This document shows, piece after piece, positions 1 to 6,628 of a DNA stretch of 6,703 bases. Under the pieces are notes generated by a model. The model was not told the DNA's origin, made no database searches, and was given only the letters and a program-made list of their open reading frames with translations. The stretch's first letter is position 1. Every line of letters begins with the position of its first letter. A program made the translations under genes and the position numbers. Origin of the DNA: Gammaproteobacteria bacterium (lineage in GTDB: Bacteria; Pseudomonadota; Gammaproteobacteria; SZUA-229); contig DROB01000108.1 of the NCBI GenBank assembly GCA_011321985.1, forward strand, positions 1 through 6,703, written 5' to 3'.

Positions 1-1596
1 AAGCAATTTTTTAAACTGGCCGGGGTAATTATTACCTGCGCGGTTATTTCAGCATGCAGTAGTTCGAATAATTCGGGTGGTTCACTGAATAAAGGTAAAG
101 CCAGTAGCGGTGACGCAGATTTCAGTAAATATGTGGCTATCGGTGATTCATTGACCGCGGGTTACGCTGATGGTGCTCTTTATCTGTTCGGGCAGCAGAA
201 TTCTTTTCCGGCGGTACTTGCGAAACAGTTTGCTGAAGTTGGTGGTGGGGCTTTTGAGCAGCCTCTAGTTAGTGATAATTTCGGCGGCTTAGTATTTGAT
301 GGCGCTCCCATCCTTGACAGTGACGGTAATGATCGCTTTGAGAATAGATTGGTTCTGAATACTGATCCAGATCCAACAATGGAAGGTGAGCTGCCTAGCC
401 CGGAACGTTTAGCGGGTACTGCAACGACCGAGGTTAATGGTTCTGGTTTGACTGGTGAGTTCAATAATATGGGTGTGCCAGGCGCGAAATCCTTTCATCT
501 TCTCGCGGCAGGTCTTGGTAATCCTGCGGGGGTGCTGCCTGAATTGTCTAATCCCTATTTTGCCCGGTTTGCAAGTGCTCCCGGTGCCGTGTTAATTGCT
601 GATGCTGCTATGCAACAGCCCTCCTTTTTCACTTTGTGGATAGGCAATAACGATGTTCTTTCTTTTGCTACCTCGGGTGGTGTGGGTGTTGATCAGTTAG
701 GTAATCCTGATATTGCTGGTGACATTGACCCTAACAATAAATATGGGTCTAATGATATTACCGACCCCACTGCTTTTGCTGGTGTTTATGCTCAGATTGT
801 CGGTGCGTTGACAGCCAATCCTGCAACCAAAGGTGTGTTAATCAATATTCCGGATGTTAGTACTATTCCTTTTTTCACTACCGTGCCATTTAATCCGGTG
901 CCATTAGACCAGGCCTCAGCGGATGGTCTTAATGCCGCTTTTGCTGCATATAATGCGGGTGTTCAATCTCTTGTTGGTATAGCTCCTGGTTTAACCCAGG
1001 AAGAAGCTGATGCGCGAACTCTTACTTTTGTAGCGGGTGAAGAGAATGCGCTGTTGATTATTGATGAAGACTTAACTGACTTAACTCAAATTAATCCACC
1101 TAGCACATTACCTCTCATCAATATGCGACAAGCAACAAACGATGACCTGATCATTTTACCCACCAGTGCCAAAATAGGTGAATTGGTTGATCCGAATGAT
1201 GACCCTAAAGACCCTACTTCGCCAAGATGGGGAATTAGTGGGGCTCTAGAAGATGGTGATGTTTTAACAGCAGATGAGATTCAGGCTATTGATACCGCTC
1301 GAACAGCATTTAATGCAACCATCAAAGCCGCAGCCGATGCCGACCCCAATCTTGTTCTCCTCGATGCCTCTGCACTTATGACACAACTGAGTACGGCAGA
1401 GGGTATCGATTTTGGCACCGGCTCGATCAATTCAAAGTTTGCCACCGGTGGTGCGTTTAGTCTTGATGGAGTGCATCCAACGGCGCGCGGTTATGCCTTT
1501 ATCGCCGATTCCATTATCGATGAAATTAACGCAGGCTTTAATGCTAATGTGTTTAAGGTTGATCCGGCTTTATCCACAACTATCTTTTTAAAATAA
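1..1596 (+). CDS. SGNH/GDSL-family hydrolase lipoprotein (5'-partial)
   Basis: The reading frame is open from base 1, so the start codon lies upstream of the window; 531 residues are visible. They begin with the tail of a lipoprotein signal peptide (basic KQFFK, a hydrophobic stretch, then lipobox VISAC with the lipidated Cys at visible residue 19). Ser, not Asp, follows the Cys, which favours outer-membrane sorting. SGNH blocks are all visible: GDSLTAGY with nucleophile Ser50, block II Gly158 in NMGVPG, block III GNND (Gly215, Asn217, Asp218), and block V DGVHP with Asp489 and His492. These predict a serine esterase/lipase-type hydrolase at the cell envelope; the substrate is unknown. The protein is much longer than a minimal SGNH domain of about 200-250 residues. 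Large Gly/Asp/Pro-rich insertions lie between blocks I and II and between III and V. One of them has a Ca-loop-like DSDGNDRFE at 106-114. A start at GTG 133 would delete the signal peptide and is wrong. The FadL-type gene downstream is probably co-transcribed. Confidence 0.9.
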   Translation, partial: KQFFKLAGVIITCAVISACSSSNNSGGSLNKGKASSGDADFSKYVAIGDSLTAGYADGALYLFGQQNSFPAVLAKQFAEVGGGAFEQPLVSDNFGGLVFDGAPILDSDGNDRFENRLVLNTDPDPTMEGELPSPERLAGTATTEVNGSGLTGEFNNMGVPGAKSFHLLAAGLGNPAGVLPELSNPYFARFASAPGAVLIADAAMQQPSFFTLWIGNNDVLSFATSGGVGVDQLGNPDIAGDIDPNNKYGSNDITDPTAFAGVYAQIVGALTANPATKGVLINIPDVSTIPFFTTVPFNPVPLDQASADGLNAAFAAYNAGVQSLVGIAPGLTQEEADARTLTFVAGEENALLIIDEDLTDLTQINPPSTLPLINMRQATNDDLIILPTSAKIGELVDPNDDPKDPTSPRWGISGALEDGDVLTADEIQAIDTARTAFNATIKAAADADPNLVLLDASALMTQLSTAEGIDFGTGSINSKFATGGAFSLDGVHPTARGYAFIADSIIDEINAGFNANVFKVDPALSTTIFLK

Positions 1597-1643
1597 GGCT
1601 TATGGCTAATTACATAAAAAGTGTTATCTCTCATAAAAAACTT

Positions 1644-1649
1644 AAGGTG
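1644..1649 (+). promoter_or_regulatory. Ribosome binding site of the FadL-type gene
   Basis: AAGGTG lies 9 bases before the ATG at 1659 and supports that start. The 62-bp gap after the hydrolase gene contains no terminator-like hairpin and no convincing promoter, so the two genes are probably one transcription unit. Confidence 0.65.
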
Positions 1650-1658
1650 TAAATTCGA

Positions 1659-3059
1659 ATGAATAATAATTTTAAAAAGTCGTTTACCAAATCATTGCTT
1701 GCCGTCAGTATCGCAAGTGCCACCACCATTACACAGGCCGGTTCGTTTGGATTAATCGAAAATAGTGCCAGTGGTCAGGGCTCGGCATTTGCCGGCGCTT
1801 CCGCACTGGGAGAAGATGCCAGCACGGTCTATTTCAATCCGGCGGGTATGACGCGACTATCCGGTTCGAAAGTAGCCGTTGCCGGGCATATCATCGCACC
1901 GGATGCAAAATTTACCAATAAAGGTTCAACCGATGCGCTGGGCGGTCAATTGACTGGCAGTAACTCGACCACGGACAAGGTGGGTTTCGTGCCCAACCTT
2001 TATTATGCGACCGAGCTGCCTAATGATATCCACGTAGGCCTGGGTATCAATGTGCCTTTTGGTCTGGAAACCAATTATGACAGTGGCTGGGTCGGGCGTT
2101 ACCATGCTGACAAAAGCGAGATATTATCCATTAACATCAACCCATCGATAGCATGGAAAGTAACCGATAAGGTGGCTGTGGGTTTTGGTATCAGCATCCA
2201 GTATCTGGATCTGACACTGACCAATAAACTGGATTCAGCGCTGGTTTGTAATAATCTTTCCAGTAAATTGCCCGCGGCTGCAAAACCGGGTGAGCCAGGT
2301 TGTGGTACCTTATCGCCCAATACCGCGTCACTGGATAGTTCGACTGATCTATCCGGTGATTCGACAGAGTTTGGCTGGAATGCTGGCGTGTTAATCGATA
2401 TCAACGATAAGAATCGTGTAGGTATCGCCTATCGCTCTGCGATCAAGCACAAGGTTTCAGGTAAGGCAAAATATGATCTGAATCCTACACTACAGGGCGA
2501 AACAGATTATTTCAAAGCGGTAACGGGCTTCAATATCGTACAGGACACGGCGCTGGCCGCGACCGCAGAATTGCCACAGACACTCTCGGTCAGTTATGTC
2601 GGTGATATCGATAAACAATGGACGGTGTTAGCCGACTGGACCTGGACCGGCTGGAATAGCCTGGATACCATTGTTATCAGACAGAAAGGAGGGGTGCCGG
2701 GTCAGGAGTCTACACTGGATCTGAACTATGCCAATACCAGCCGTTACTCGGTCGGTGTTAATTATCACCATAATGACAAACTGGTCTATCGTGGTGGTCT
2801 GGCCTATGACGAAACACCTATTCGCTCGGCAAGATCAATCTCGGCAAGGATTCCAGGTAATGATCGTAAATGGGTAAGTCTGGGCGTGGGTTATGCGATG
2901 AACACCAGCTGGTCGTTTGATGTGGGTTATTCACACCTGTTTATCAGCAACACCAGGATCGACAGTAATACCGGATCATCTTCATCGGGCGCGACCCTGG
3001 TCGGTGAGTATAAGTCATCAGTTGATATCCTCAGTGTTCAGGCAAACTTTAATTTCTGA
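1659..3059 (+). CDS. FadL/OmpP1-family outer-membrane transport protein
   Basis: This encodes 466 residues, close to the usual length of FadL-family channels, which carry long-chain fatty acids and other hydrophobic compounds across the outer membrane. A Sec signal peptide (basic NNNFKKSFTK, then a hydrophobic stretch) should be cut after TQA at residue 27. The mature N-terminus (GSFGLIENSASGQG, then AFAGASALGEDAS) and the NPA motif in YFNPAGM (Asn60-Pro61-Ala62) are hallmarks of the family's N-terminal plug region. Many alternating amphipathic strands follow, and the chain ends in Phe (NFNF), as expected for recognition by the BAM complex. Cys197 and Cys215 are close together in a loop-like segment and could form a disulphide. 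Family membership is secure; the substrate is not. The preceding esterase-like lipoprotein suggests a fatty acid or similar lipid product. I give no gene symbol because orthology to E. coli fadL is not shown. Confidence 0.93.
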   Translation: MNNNFKKSFTKSLLAVSIASATTITQAGSFGLIENSASGQGSAFAGASALGEDASTVYFNPAGMTRLSGSKVAVAGHIIAPDAKFTNKGSTDALGGQLTGSNSTTDKVGFVPNLYYATELPNDIHVGLGINVPFGLETNYDSGWVGRYHADKSEILSININPSIAWKVTDKVAVGFGISIQYLDLTLTNKLDSALVCNNLSSKLPAAAKPGEPGCGTLSPNTASLDSSTDLSGDSTEFGWNAGVLIDINDKNRVGIAYRSAIKHKVSGKAKYDLNPTLQGETDYFKAVTGFNIVQDTALAATAELPQTLSVSYVGDIDKQWTVLADWTWTGWNSLDTIVIRQKGGVPGQESTLDLNYANTSRYSVGVNYHHNDKLVYRGGLAYDETPIRSARSISARIPGNDRKWVSLGVGYAMNTSWSFDVGYSHLFISNTRIDSNTGSSSSGATLVGEYKSSVDILSVQANFNF

Positions 3060-3076
3060 TACTGTTTACAGCTGAT

Positions 3077-3104
3077 AAAAAAGCCCTCTTTGGAGGGCTT
3101 TTTT
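3077..3104. terminator. Bidirectional rho-independent terminator
   Basis: GCCCTC at 3083-3088 pairs with GAGGGC at 3093-3098 around a TTTG loop. The stem is flanked by six A (3077-3082) and six T (3099-3104). The symmetry gives a T-tract on either strand, so it can end the FadL-type transcript from the left. It can also end the minus-strand rph operon from the right, 145 bp past its last gene. It starts 18 bp after the FadL-type stop codon. Confidence 0.93.
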
Positions 3105-3249
3105 ATGCGTCATGCCTGATGAGTTGTGTATAACAGCCTGGGTAAGTGCATGCAGACACCGAGGGCATGATTTAAAACTTTTCTTAACCAAATGGCGGCA
3201 AAAATGTTTCTAAATCTTTCAACATCCGCTTTGCGTCGGAAACAGTCGT
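3105..3249. other. Intergenic stretch between convergent genes
   Basis: This contains no gene I can support. A minus-strand frame of 67 codons crosses it, but it overlaps the end of the upstream gene and looks like a chance frame through a structured repeat. The right-hand part holds the left arm of the inverted repeat at 3221-3264. A second possible pairing is ATGTT at 3204-3208 with AACAT at 3221-3225, extended by GCGG (3195-3198) with CCGC (3226-3229) after an internal loop. Confidence 0.5.
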
Positions 3250-3264
3250 TTATTCGCGGACATT
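3221..3264 (-). repeat. Imperfect inverted repeat overlapping the operon's last stop codon
   Basis: Read on the minus strand, AATGTCCGC (3264-3256) faces GCGGATGTT (3229-3221) across a 26-base spacer. All nine positions can pair in minus-strand RNA if two G-U wobbles are allowed. On plus-strand RNA the same positions give two C-A mismatches. The structure therefore fits the transcript of the rph operon. One arm encodes the end of the HExxH protein, and the stop codon lies in the spacer. There is no T-tract directly after it, so it is not a typical terminator. It could be a 3'-end stabilising hairpin or a copy of a dispersed repeat; the window contains only one copy. Confidence 0.45.
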
Positions 3265-3741
3265 CCACGTCGGTTTTTGTTGTGAAGTAATTACCCTGTT
3301 TTTCAGCAACCATTCACGGGCATCTTCTGCATCTTTTTCAAACCAGGTTTTTGCAGAGCCCAGTCGAAAAGAATAACCCCATGTATCCATATCGCTAAAC
3401 ATCCTTTTTTGCCCCATCTCGGGGATGAAGTCAGATAACAGGACCTGCAGATAACAGACACCATCTTCTTCCTCATAATCACCACCGGCATCGGTGTCCA
3501 GCTTTTCCCTGCGAAATTTATCCATGCAGATGTAGTGGCAGGATTCGTGCAGTGCAGAATGAACAGGGGTATCGTTCCGTATATAAAGCACGTTGCCGAT
3601 CAGCCCGGCCTCAGGTGGTTGCCAGAAACTACCGGGTATAGCATCGTTTTCGATGACTTCCCTGATCTCCATACCATAGCGTTCCAGTAAGGTCTGCAGG
3701 TTTTTCGGCGCGATGTCCTGGCAGAGAAGTACGGTTGTCAT
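3250..3741 (-). CDS. Small HExxH-motif protein, putative zincin-like, function unknown
   Basis: This encodes 163 residues, with no signal peptide and no membrane segment, so it is probably cytoplasmic. I do not recognise a named family with certainty. The notable element is H65-E66-S-C-H69, an HExxH motif as in zinc metallopeptidases, inside SALHESCHYI. It is followed 22-23 residues later by an acidic run, EEED at 90-93, leading into VCYLQVLL. A Glu at this distance followed by a helix resembles the arrangement in ImmA/IrrE-type peptidases (HExxH, then EEEA in the next helix). This is analogy only. The C-terminal part is rich in Trp, Lys and charged residues. It starts 8 bp after rdgB with no good Shine-Dalgarno sequence, so translation may be coupled to rdgB. 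The last codons fall in an inverted-repeat arm. The gene is clearly real because it sits in the operon with tight spacing, but catalytic activity is unproven. Confidence 0.82.
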   Translation of the reverse strand: MTTVLLCQDIAPKNLQTLLERYGMEIREVIENDAIPGSFWQPPEAGLIGNVLYIRNDTPVHSALHESCHYICMDKFRREKLDTDAGGDYEEEDGVCYLQVLLSDFIPEMGQKRMFSDMDTWGYSFRLGSAKTWFEKDAEDAREWLLKNRVITSQQKPTWNVRE

Positions 3742-3749
3742 AAAGCTTT

Positions 3750-4361
3750 TTACAGGTAATGATGTTTCTTGAATTCTTCGAGCATGGCATTGAGTGCGAC
3801 GGCACGATGGCTCATGGTATTTTTAACGTCCAGTGGTAATTCACCACCGGAGCAGTCATGTGTCGGTACGTAAAAAATCGGATCATAACCAAACCCACCC
3901 TCGCCCTGCGGTGCTTCCAGTATTCGGCCTTCCCAGCTGCCTTGTGTGATAATGGGAACCGGGTCAGTGTGCGAGCGCATGAAAACGATCAGGCACTGAT
4001 AACGCGCTGTGCGTTCATCTTCTGCGATACCGTCCAGTTCTTTCAGCATCAGCTCATTGTTCTCTTTATCGCTGGCGTTTGCACCGGCATAACGTGCAGA
4101 ATAAACACCAGGCCGGGCATCCAGTGCGTCCACTTCGATACCTGAGTCATCCGAGATGGCAGGCAGGCCCGTACACTCGGCTGCATGGCGTGCCTTGATA
4201 ATAGCGTTCTCGACAAAGGTGGTGCCGGTTTCAGGCACTTCGGAAACGTTAAACTCTGATTGAGGCACAACTTCGATGCCACTACCTGCAAACAGTTTAT
4301 TGATCTCACGGACTTTTCCGGCATTGCCACTGGCGAGTACGATCTTTGTGATTTTTTTCAT
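3750..4361 (-). CDS. rdgB: RdgB/HAM1-family XTP/dITP pyrophosphatase
   Basis: This encodes 203 residues (E. coli RdgB has 197). The enzyme hydrolyses ITP, dITP and XTP to the monophosphate and pyrophosphate, removing deaminated purine nucleotides before they enter DNA or RNA. Visible family motifs, in order, are SGNAGKVRE (11-19, nucleotide phosphate binding), TFVENAIIKAR (48-58), DDSG at 71-74 with the metal/catalytic Asp pair, GVYSARYAG (85-93), GGFGYDPIF (155-163, base recognition) and SHR (184-186). None of these motifs appears damaged. The ATG is 5 bp after the rph stop codon, with a GAGAG-like ribosome binding sequence inside the end of rph. The two genes are therefore almost certainly co-transcribed. 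In E. coli rdgB lies elsewhere, next to hemW; here no hemW follows. Confidence 0.96.
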   Translation of the reverse strand: MKKITKIVLASGNAGKVREINKLFAGSGIEVVPQSEFNVSEVPETGTTFVENAIIKARHAAECTGLPAISDDSGIEVDALDARPGVYSARYAGANASDKENNELMLKELDGIAEDERTARYQCLIVFMRSHTDPVPIITQGSWEGRILEAPQGEGGFGYDPIFYVPTHDCSGGELPLDVKNTMSHRAVALNAMLEEFKKHHYL

Positions 4362-4366
4362 GCGGT

Positions 4367-5083
4367 TTAACTCTCTATAGCTGCCTGCTGGACGATAAAC
4401 AGTTCCTTTATGCCTTTCTCCGCCAGTTCCAGCATGCTGTTGAGCTCATCTTTGCTGTAAGGGTGTCCTTCGGCTGTTCCCTGAACTTCGATAAAGCCGT
4501 TATCGCTGTTCATCACCACGTTCATATCAGTTTCAGCATTGGAGTCTTCCGCATAATCCAGGTCGAGAACGGGCGTGCCATTATAGATACCGACCGAGAC
4601 CGATGCGATCTGATGGTGTAATGGATTTTTGTTGATGGTTTTTTTATCGAGCAGGTGCTGTATCGCATCGTTTAATGCGACCCATGCACCGGTAATGCTG
4701 GCGGTACGTGTTCCGCCATCGGCCTGAATGACATCACAATCCAGGCTGACGGTATTTTCACCGAGGACTTTCAGGTCGATGCCTGCACGCAGAGCACGAC
4801 CGATCAGTCGCTGGATTTCCATAGTGCGACCACCCTGTTTACCGTTCGATGCTTCACGGCGCATGCGAGAACCTGTTGAGCGAGGCAGCATACCGTATTC
4901 AGCGGTGACCCAGCCCTGGCCTTTACCACGCAAAAAACCGGGTACCCGCTCTTCGACGCTGGCGGTGCAGATGACTTTGGTATCACCAAACTCGACCAAT
5001 ACTGAGCCTTCGGCATGTTTAGTGTAGTTGCGGGTAATGCGGATGGCGCGCATTTCATCTGGCTGGCGGTTGCTTGGACGCAT
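4367..5083 (-). CDS. rph: Ribonuclease PH
   Basis: This encodes 238 residues from ATG 5083, the same length as E. coli RNase PH. The enzyme is a phosphate-dependent 3'-5' exoribonuclease that trims tRNA precursors and other RNAs, acting as a hexamer. Conserved segments include RNYTKHAEGSVLVEFGDTK near the N-terminus and GWVTAEYGMLPRST (58-70). GKQGGRTMEIQR follows with phosphate-binding Arg86, then DCDVIQADGGTRTASITG with Arg126, and ETDMNVVM with the metal-site Asp. The C-terminus appears intact, unlike the frameshifted rph of E. coli K-12. I prefer ATG 5083 over the in-frame ATG at 5092. An AGGAAG directly abuts the upstream ATG but is 9 bases from the downstream one, and other RNase PH proteins begin with MRP. 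It heads the rph-rdgB-HExxH operon and is divergent from yicC, as in E. coli. Confidence 0.97.
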   Translation of the reverse strand: MRPSNRQPDEMRAIRITRNYTKHAEGSVLVEFGDTKVICTASVEERVPGFLRGKGQGWVTAEYGMLPRSTGSRMRREASNGKQGGRTMEIQRLIGRALRAGIDLKVLGENTVSLDCDVIQADGGTRTASITGAWVALNDAIQHLLDKKTINKNPLHHQIASVSVGIYNGTPVLDLDYAEDSNAETDMNVVMNSDNGFIEVQGTAEGHPYSKDELNSMLELAEKGIKELFIVQQAAIES

Positions 5084-5092
5084 ATCGTTCAT

Positions 5093-5098
5093 CTTCCT
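5093..5098 (-). promoter_or_regulatory. Ribosome binding site that sets the rph start
   Basis: The minus strand reads AGGAAG and then ATGAACGATATG. The Shine-Dalgarno sequence touches the first ATG (5092) but sits 9 bases before the second (5083). It therefore supports the 238-residue product. Confidence 0.65.
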
Positions 5099-5133
5099 GT
5101 AGGTGTATCGTGTGGTTAATTTTGAGTGCGCAC

Positions 5134-5139
5134 ATTATA
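5134..5139 (-). promoter_or_regulatory. -10 box of the rph operon promoter
   Basis: The minus strand carries a perfect TATAAT, 50 bp before the rph start. Transcription would begin near 5127 and give a leader of about 40 bases. The expected -35 position has no good TTGACA match, so the promoter may be weak or activator-dependent. Confidence 0.5.
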
Positions 5140-5178
5140 CATGGCTGGAAGAATTAATGATGATCTGTTCTATCACCA

Positions 5179-5187
5179 TGCTAGACT
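5179..5187 (+). promoter_or_regulatory. Possible extended -10 promoter of yicC
   Basis: TG-C-TAGACT matches an extended -10 element (TGn plus a 4/6 match to TATAAT), 29 bp before the yicC ATG. No clear -35 box is seen. It would give a leader of about 24 bases. A Shine-Dalgarno-like AAGAG at 5206-5210 then precedes the ATG by 6 bases. Confidence 0.33.
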
Positions 5188-5216
5188 GCGGTGACAACCC
5201 AACACAAGAGATTTTC

Positions 5217-6083
5217 ATGACCAGAAGTATGACAGCGTTTGCACGTGCCGGGCAGAGTCTGGAAGCGGGAGAGCTCATCTGGGAGATCCGGAGTGTGAAC
5301 CACCGCTACCTGGAACTGCACTTTAAACTGCCAGAAAACTTCCGTGCTCAGGAAGCCCGATTTCGTGCAGCGTTGCAGCAACGGCTGAACCGTGGCAAGG
5401 TGGAATGTTACCTGCGCTTCAATGTGAATGCCCGGCAATCTGAAGCGATCAACATCGATCCGCAGCAGGCAAAATCGATAGTGAGAGCCTGCCAGGAAAT
5501 AAACCAGTTGCTACATCAACCGTCGGAAGTGGATCCGATGGAAGTATTGCAGTGGCCAGGTGTGGTGCAGGAAACAAAGCTGGATATGCAACCGGTTTTT
5601 GCTGCCAGTGAAGAAGCATTAACGGTCGCACTCGATGATCTGCTGGCTAATCGCGAACGTGAAGGAGCCCGGATGCGTGATCTGATTTTACAACGCTGCG
5701 ATGCCATCCAGGATATCGTCGATCGGGCACGAGAAAATATGCCTGAGATACAGGCGCGTTATCAGAAAAAAATACATGATCGTCTGGACACGCTGGATAT
5801 CGATGTTAATCCTGATCGTCTGGAACAGGAACTGGTGCATCTCGCACAGAAGATGGATGTCGATGAAGAACTGGATCGGCTGGATAGTCACCTGAAAGAG
5901 ATAAGAGAAGTATTGGGTCGTGATGAAGCCGTTGGACGGAGGCTGGATTTCCTGATGCAGGAGCTTAATCGTGAGGCCAATACCCTCGGCTCAAAATCTG
6001 CAGATATCGCCAGTACCAATGCTTCAGTCGAATTAAAGGTATTAATAGAGCAGATGAGGGAACAGATCCAGAACATAGAATAA
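5217..6083 (+). CDS. yicC: YicC-family endoribonuclease
   Basis: This encodes 288 residues from ATG 5217 (E. coli YicC has 287). YicC is an endoribonuclease family implicated in stress physiology and small-RNA turnover. The protein begins MTRSMTAFAR, the conserved YicC start. The N-terminal domain follows with WEIRSVNHRYLE and RGKVEC, then WPGVVQ near the end of that domain. The C-terminal domain (formerly DUF1732) is highly conserved here: RLEQELVHLAQKMDV, EELDRL, RRLDFLMQELNREANTL, SKS and the closing LIEQMREQIQNIE. The frame is open upstream to 5103, but those extra 38 residues do not resemble the family and cover the promoter region, so I chose 5217. A 6-bp inverted repeat (GAACAT 6071-6076, ATGTTC 6083-6088) straddles the stop codon. 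No gmk, often found near yicC in other bacteria, follows here. Confidence 0.96.
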   Translation: MTRSMTAFARAGQSLEAGELIWEIRSVNHRYLELHFKLPENFRAQEARFRAALQQRLNRGKVECYLRFNVNARQSEAINIDPQQAKSIVRACQEINQLLHQPSEVDPMEVLQWPGVVQETKLDMQPVFAASEEALTVALDDLLANREREGARMRDLILQRCDAIQDIVDRARENMPEIQARYQKKIHDRLDTLDIDVNPDRLEQELVHLAQKMDVDEELDRLDSHLKEIREVLGRDEAVGRRLDFLMQELNREANTLGSKSADIASTNASVELKVLIEQMREQIQNIE

Positions 6084-6227
6084 TGTTCCTGATGTAGTTT
6101 TGGGTTATCCACGGAAGTAGGGGTTGCCAATCTATTAATCAAATAAAACGAAAGTAGCGAATGAAAAATATTGATTGATGATTTTAGCAATTATTAATTT
6201 TCACTAAAGAATACCTCTTTGATAAAA

Positions 6228-6257
6228 TTGTCATTTTTTTTGGTTGGATGCTATAAC
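6228..6257 (+). promoter_or_regulatory. Sigma-70-type promoter with extended -10
   Basis: TTGTCA (6228-6233, 5/6 match to TTGACA) is followed after 18 bases by TATAAC (6252-6257, 5/6 match to TATAAT). TG at 6249-6250 forms an extended -10 element, and a T-rich spacer precedes it. Transcription would start near 6264. The next gene starts at 6629, so its leader would be about 365 bases, unless the transcript is a separate small RNA. AT-rich DNA produces such matches by chance, which limits confidence. Confidence 0.5.
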
Positions 6258-6423
6258 TGTCAAAAATTACGATATTTTGATTAAGGATCTTTGCATTTCA
6301 GCGATCAGAAAAACCACCTTATTTTTTATCTCACTGATAATACAGGTTTTTGTCATTAAGGCACGTTTTTTGCTTAACATAAGTATGGGTTCTCTGTGCT
6401 TGCTTGTAAGTAGCGCGAAGAAG

Positions 6424-6439
6424 TTGATTTTCGAATCAG
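6424..6439 (+). other. Small hairpin with UUCG tetraloop
   Basis: TGATT (6425-6429) pairs with AATCA (6434-6438) around the loop TTCG, with a possible T-G closing wobble at 6424/6439. UUCG loops are unusually stable in RNA. The stem is short and AT-rich and no T-tract follows, so this is not a terminator. It lies within the possible leader RNA. Confidence 0.25.
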
Positions 6440-6628
6440 AGTCAGTTTAGCTATAAACAAGGGTTAAGCGGCAATATCTTTTTGTGTGCGATTTTGTTTT
6501 AAAGTTACAGCCTATATTTTTGGTATATGTCGAGGCAGTCTGAGTGTAATTATCGAGTTATTGGCGGTGTATGATGTATCAGGTAAAAAATAAGTTACAA
6601 TGCAGCCTTAATTTTCAGGGAAAAATAA

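Larger units (their letters stand above)
6084..6628. other. AT-rich intergenic region without a supported gene
   Basis: About 545 bp separate yicC from the next gene. The DNA is clearly more AT-rich than the flanking genes; for example 6181-6240 has only 11 G/C of 60. Open frames here are short. One of 68 codons would start at TTG 6244 with no ribosome binding site, and its start lies upstream of the start site predicted from the promoter at 6228-6257. One of 22 codons (6571-6639) overlaps the next gene. I regard neither as supported. I see the promoter candidate listed separately and a small UUCG hairpin, but no tRNA, known riboswitch or clear terminator. Confidence 0.6.

Noticed and set aside
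180..464. Minus-strand ORF of 94 codons inside the hydrolase gene
   Set aside because: It is antisense to a gene with clear catalytic motifs and has low-complexity content typical of a shadow frame.
133..1596. Hydrolase gene beginning at GTG 133
   Set aside because: The frame continues to base 1 and encodes a lipoprotein signal peptide with a lipobox, so the true start is outside the window.
1597..1658. Separate promoter for the FadL-type gene
   Set aside because: The 62-bp gap has AT-rich words but no -35/-10 pair with suitable spacing, so co-transcription with the hydrolase is simpler.
3110..3313. Minus-strand ORF of 67 codons
   Set aside because: It overlaps the HExxH gene in another frame, runs through the inverted repeat and lacks a convincing ribosome binding site.
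5103..5216. N-terminal extension of YicC
   Set aside because: The 38 extra residues are unlike the family, and the conserved start with MTRSMTAFAR is at 5217 with a ribosome binding site before it.
6071..6088. Terminator at the yicC stop codon
   Set aside because: The stem is only 6 bp and AT-rich, and a T-tract does not follow directly. It is mentioned under yicC but not called.
6244..6450. Plus-strand ORF of 68 codons starting with TTG
   Set aside because: It has no ribosome binding site, it starts upstream of the likely transcription start, and its AT-driven composition looks non-coding. The internal ATG at 6385 gives only 21 residues.
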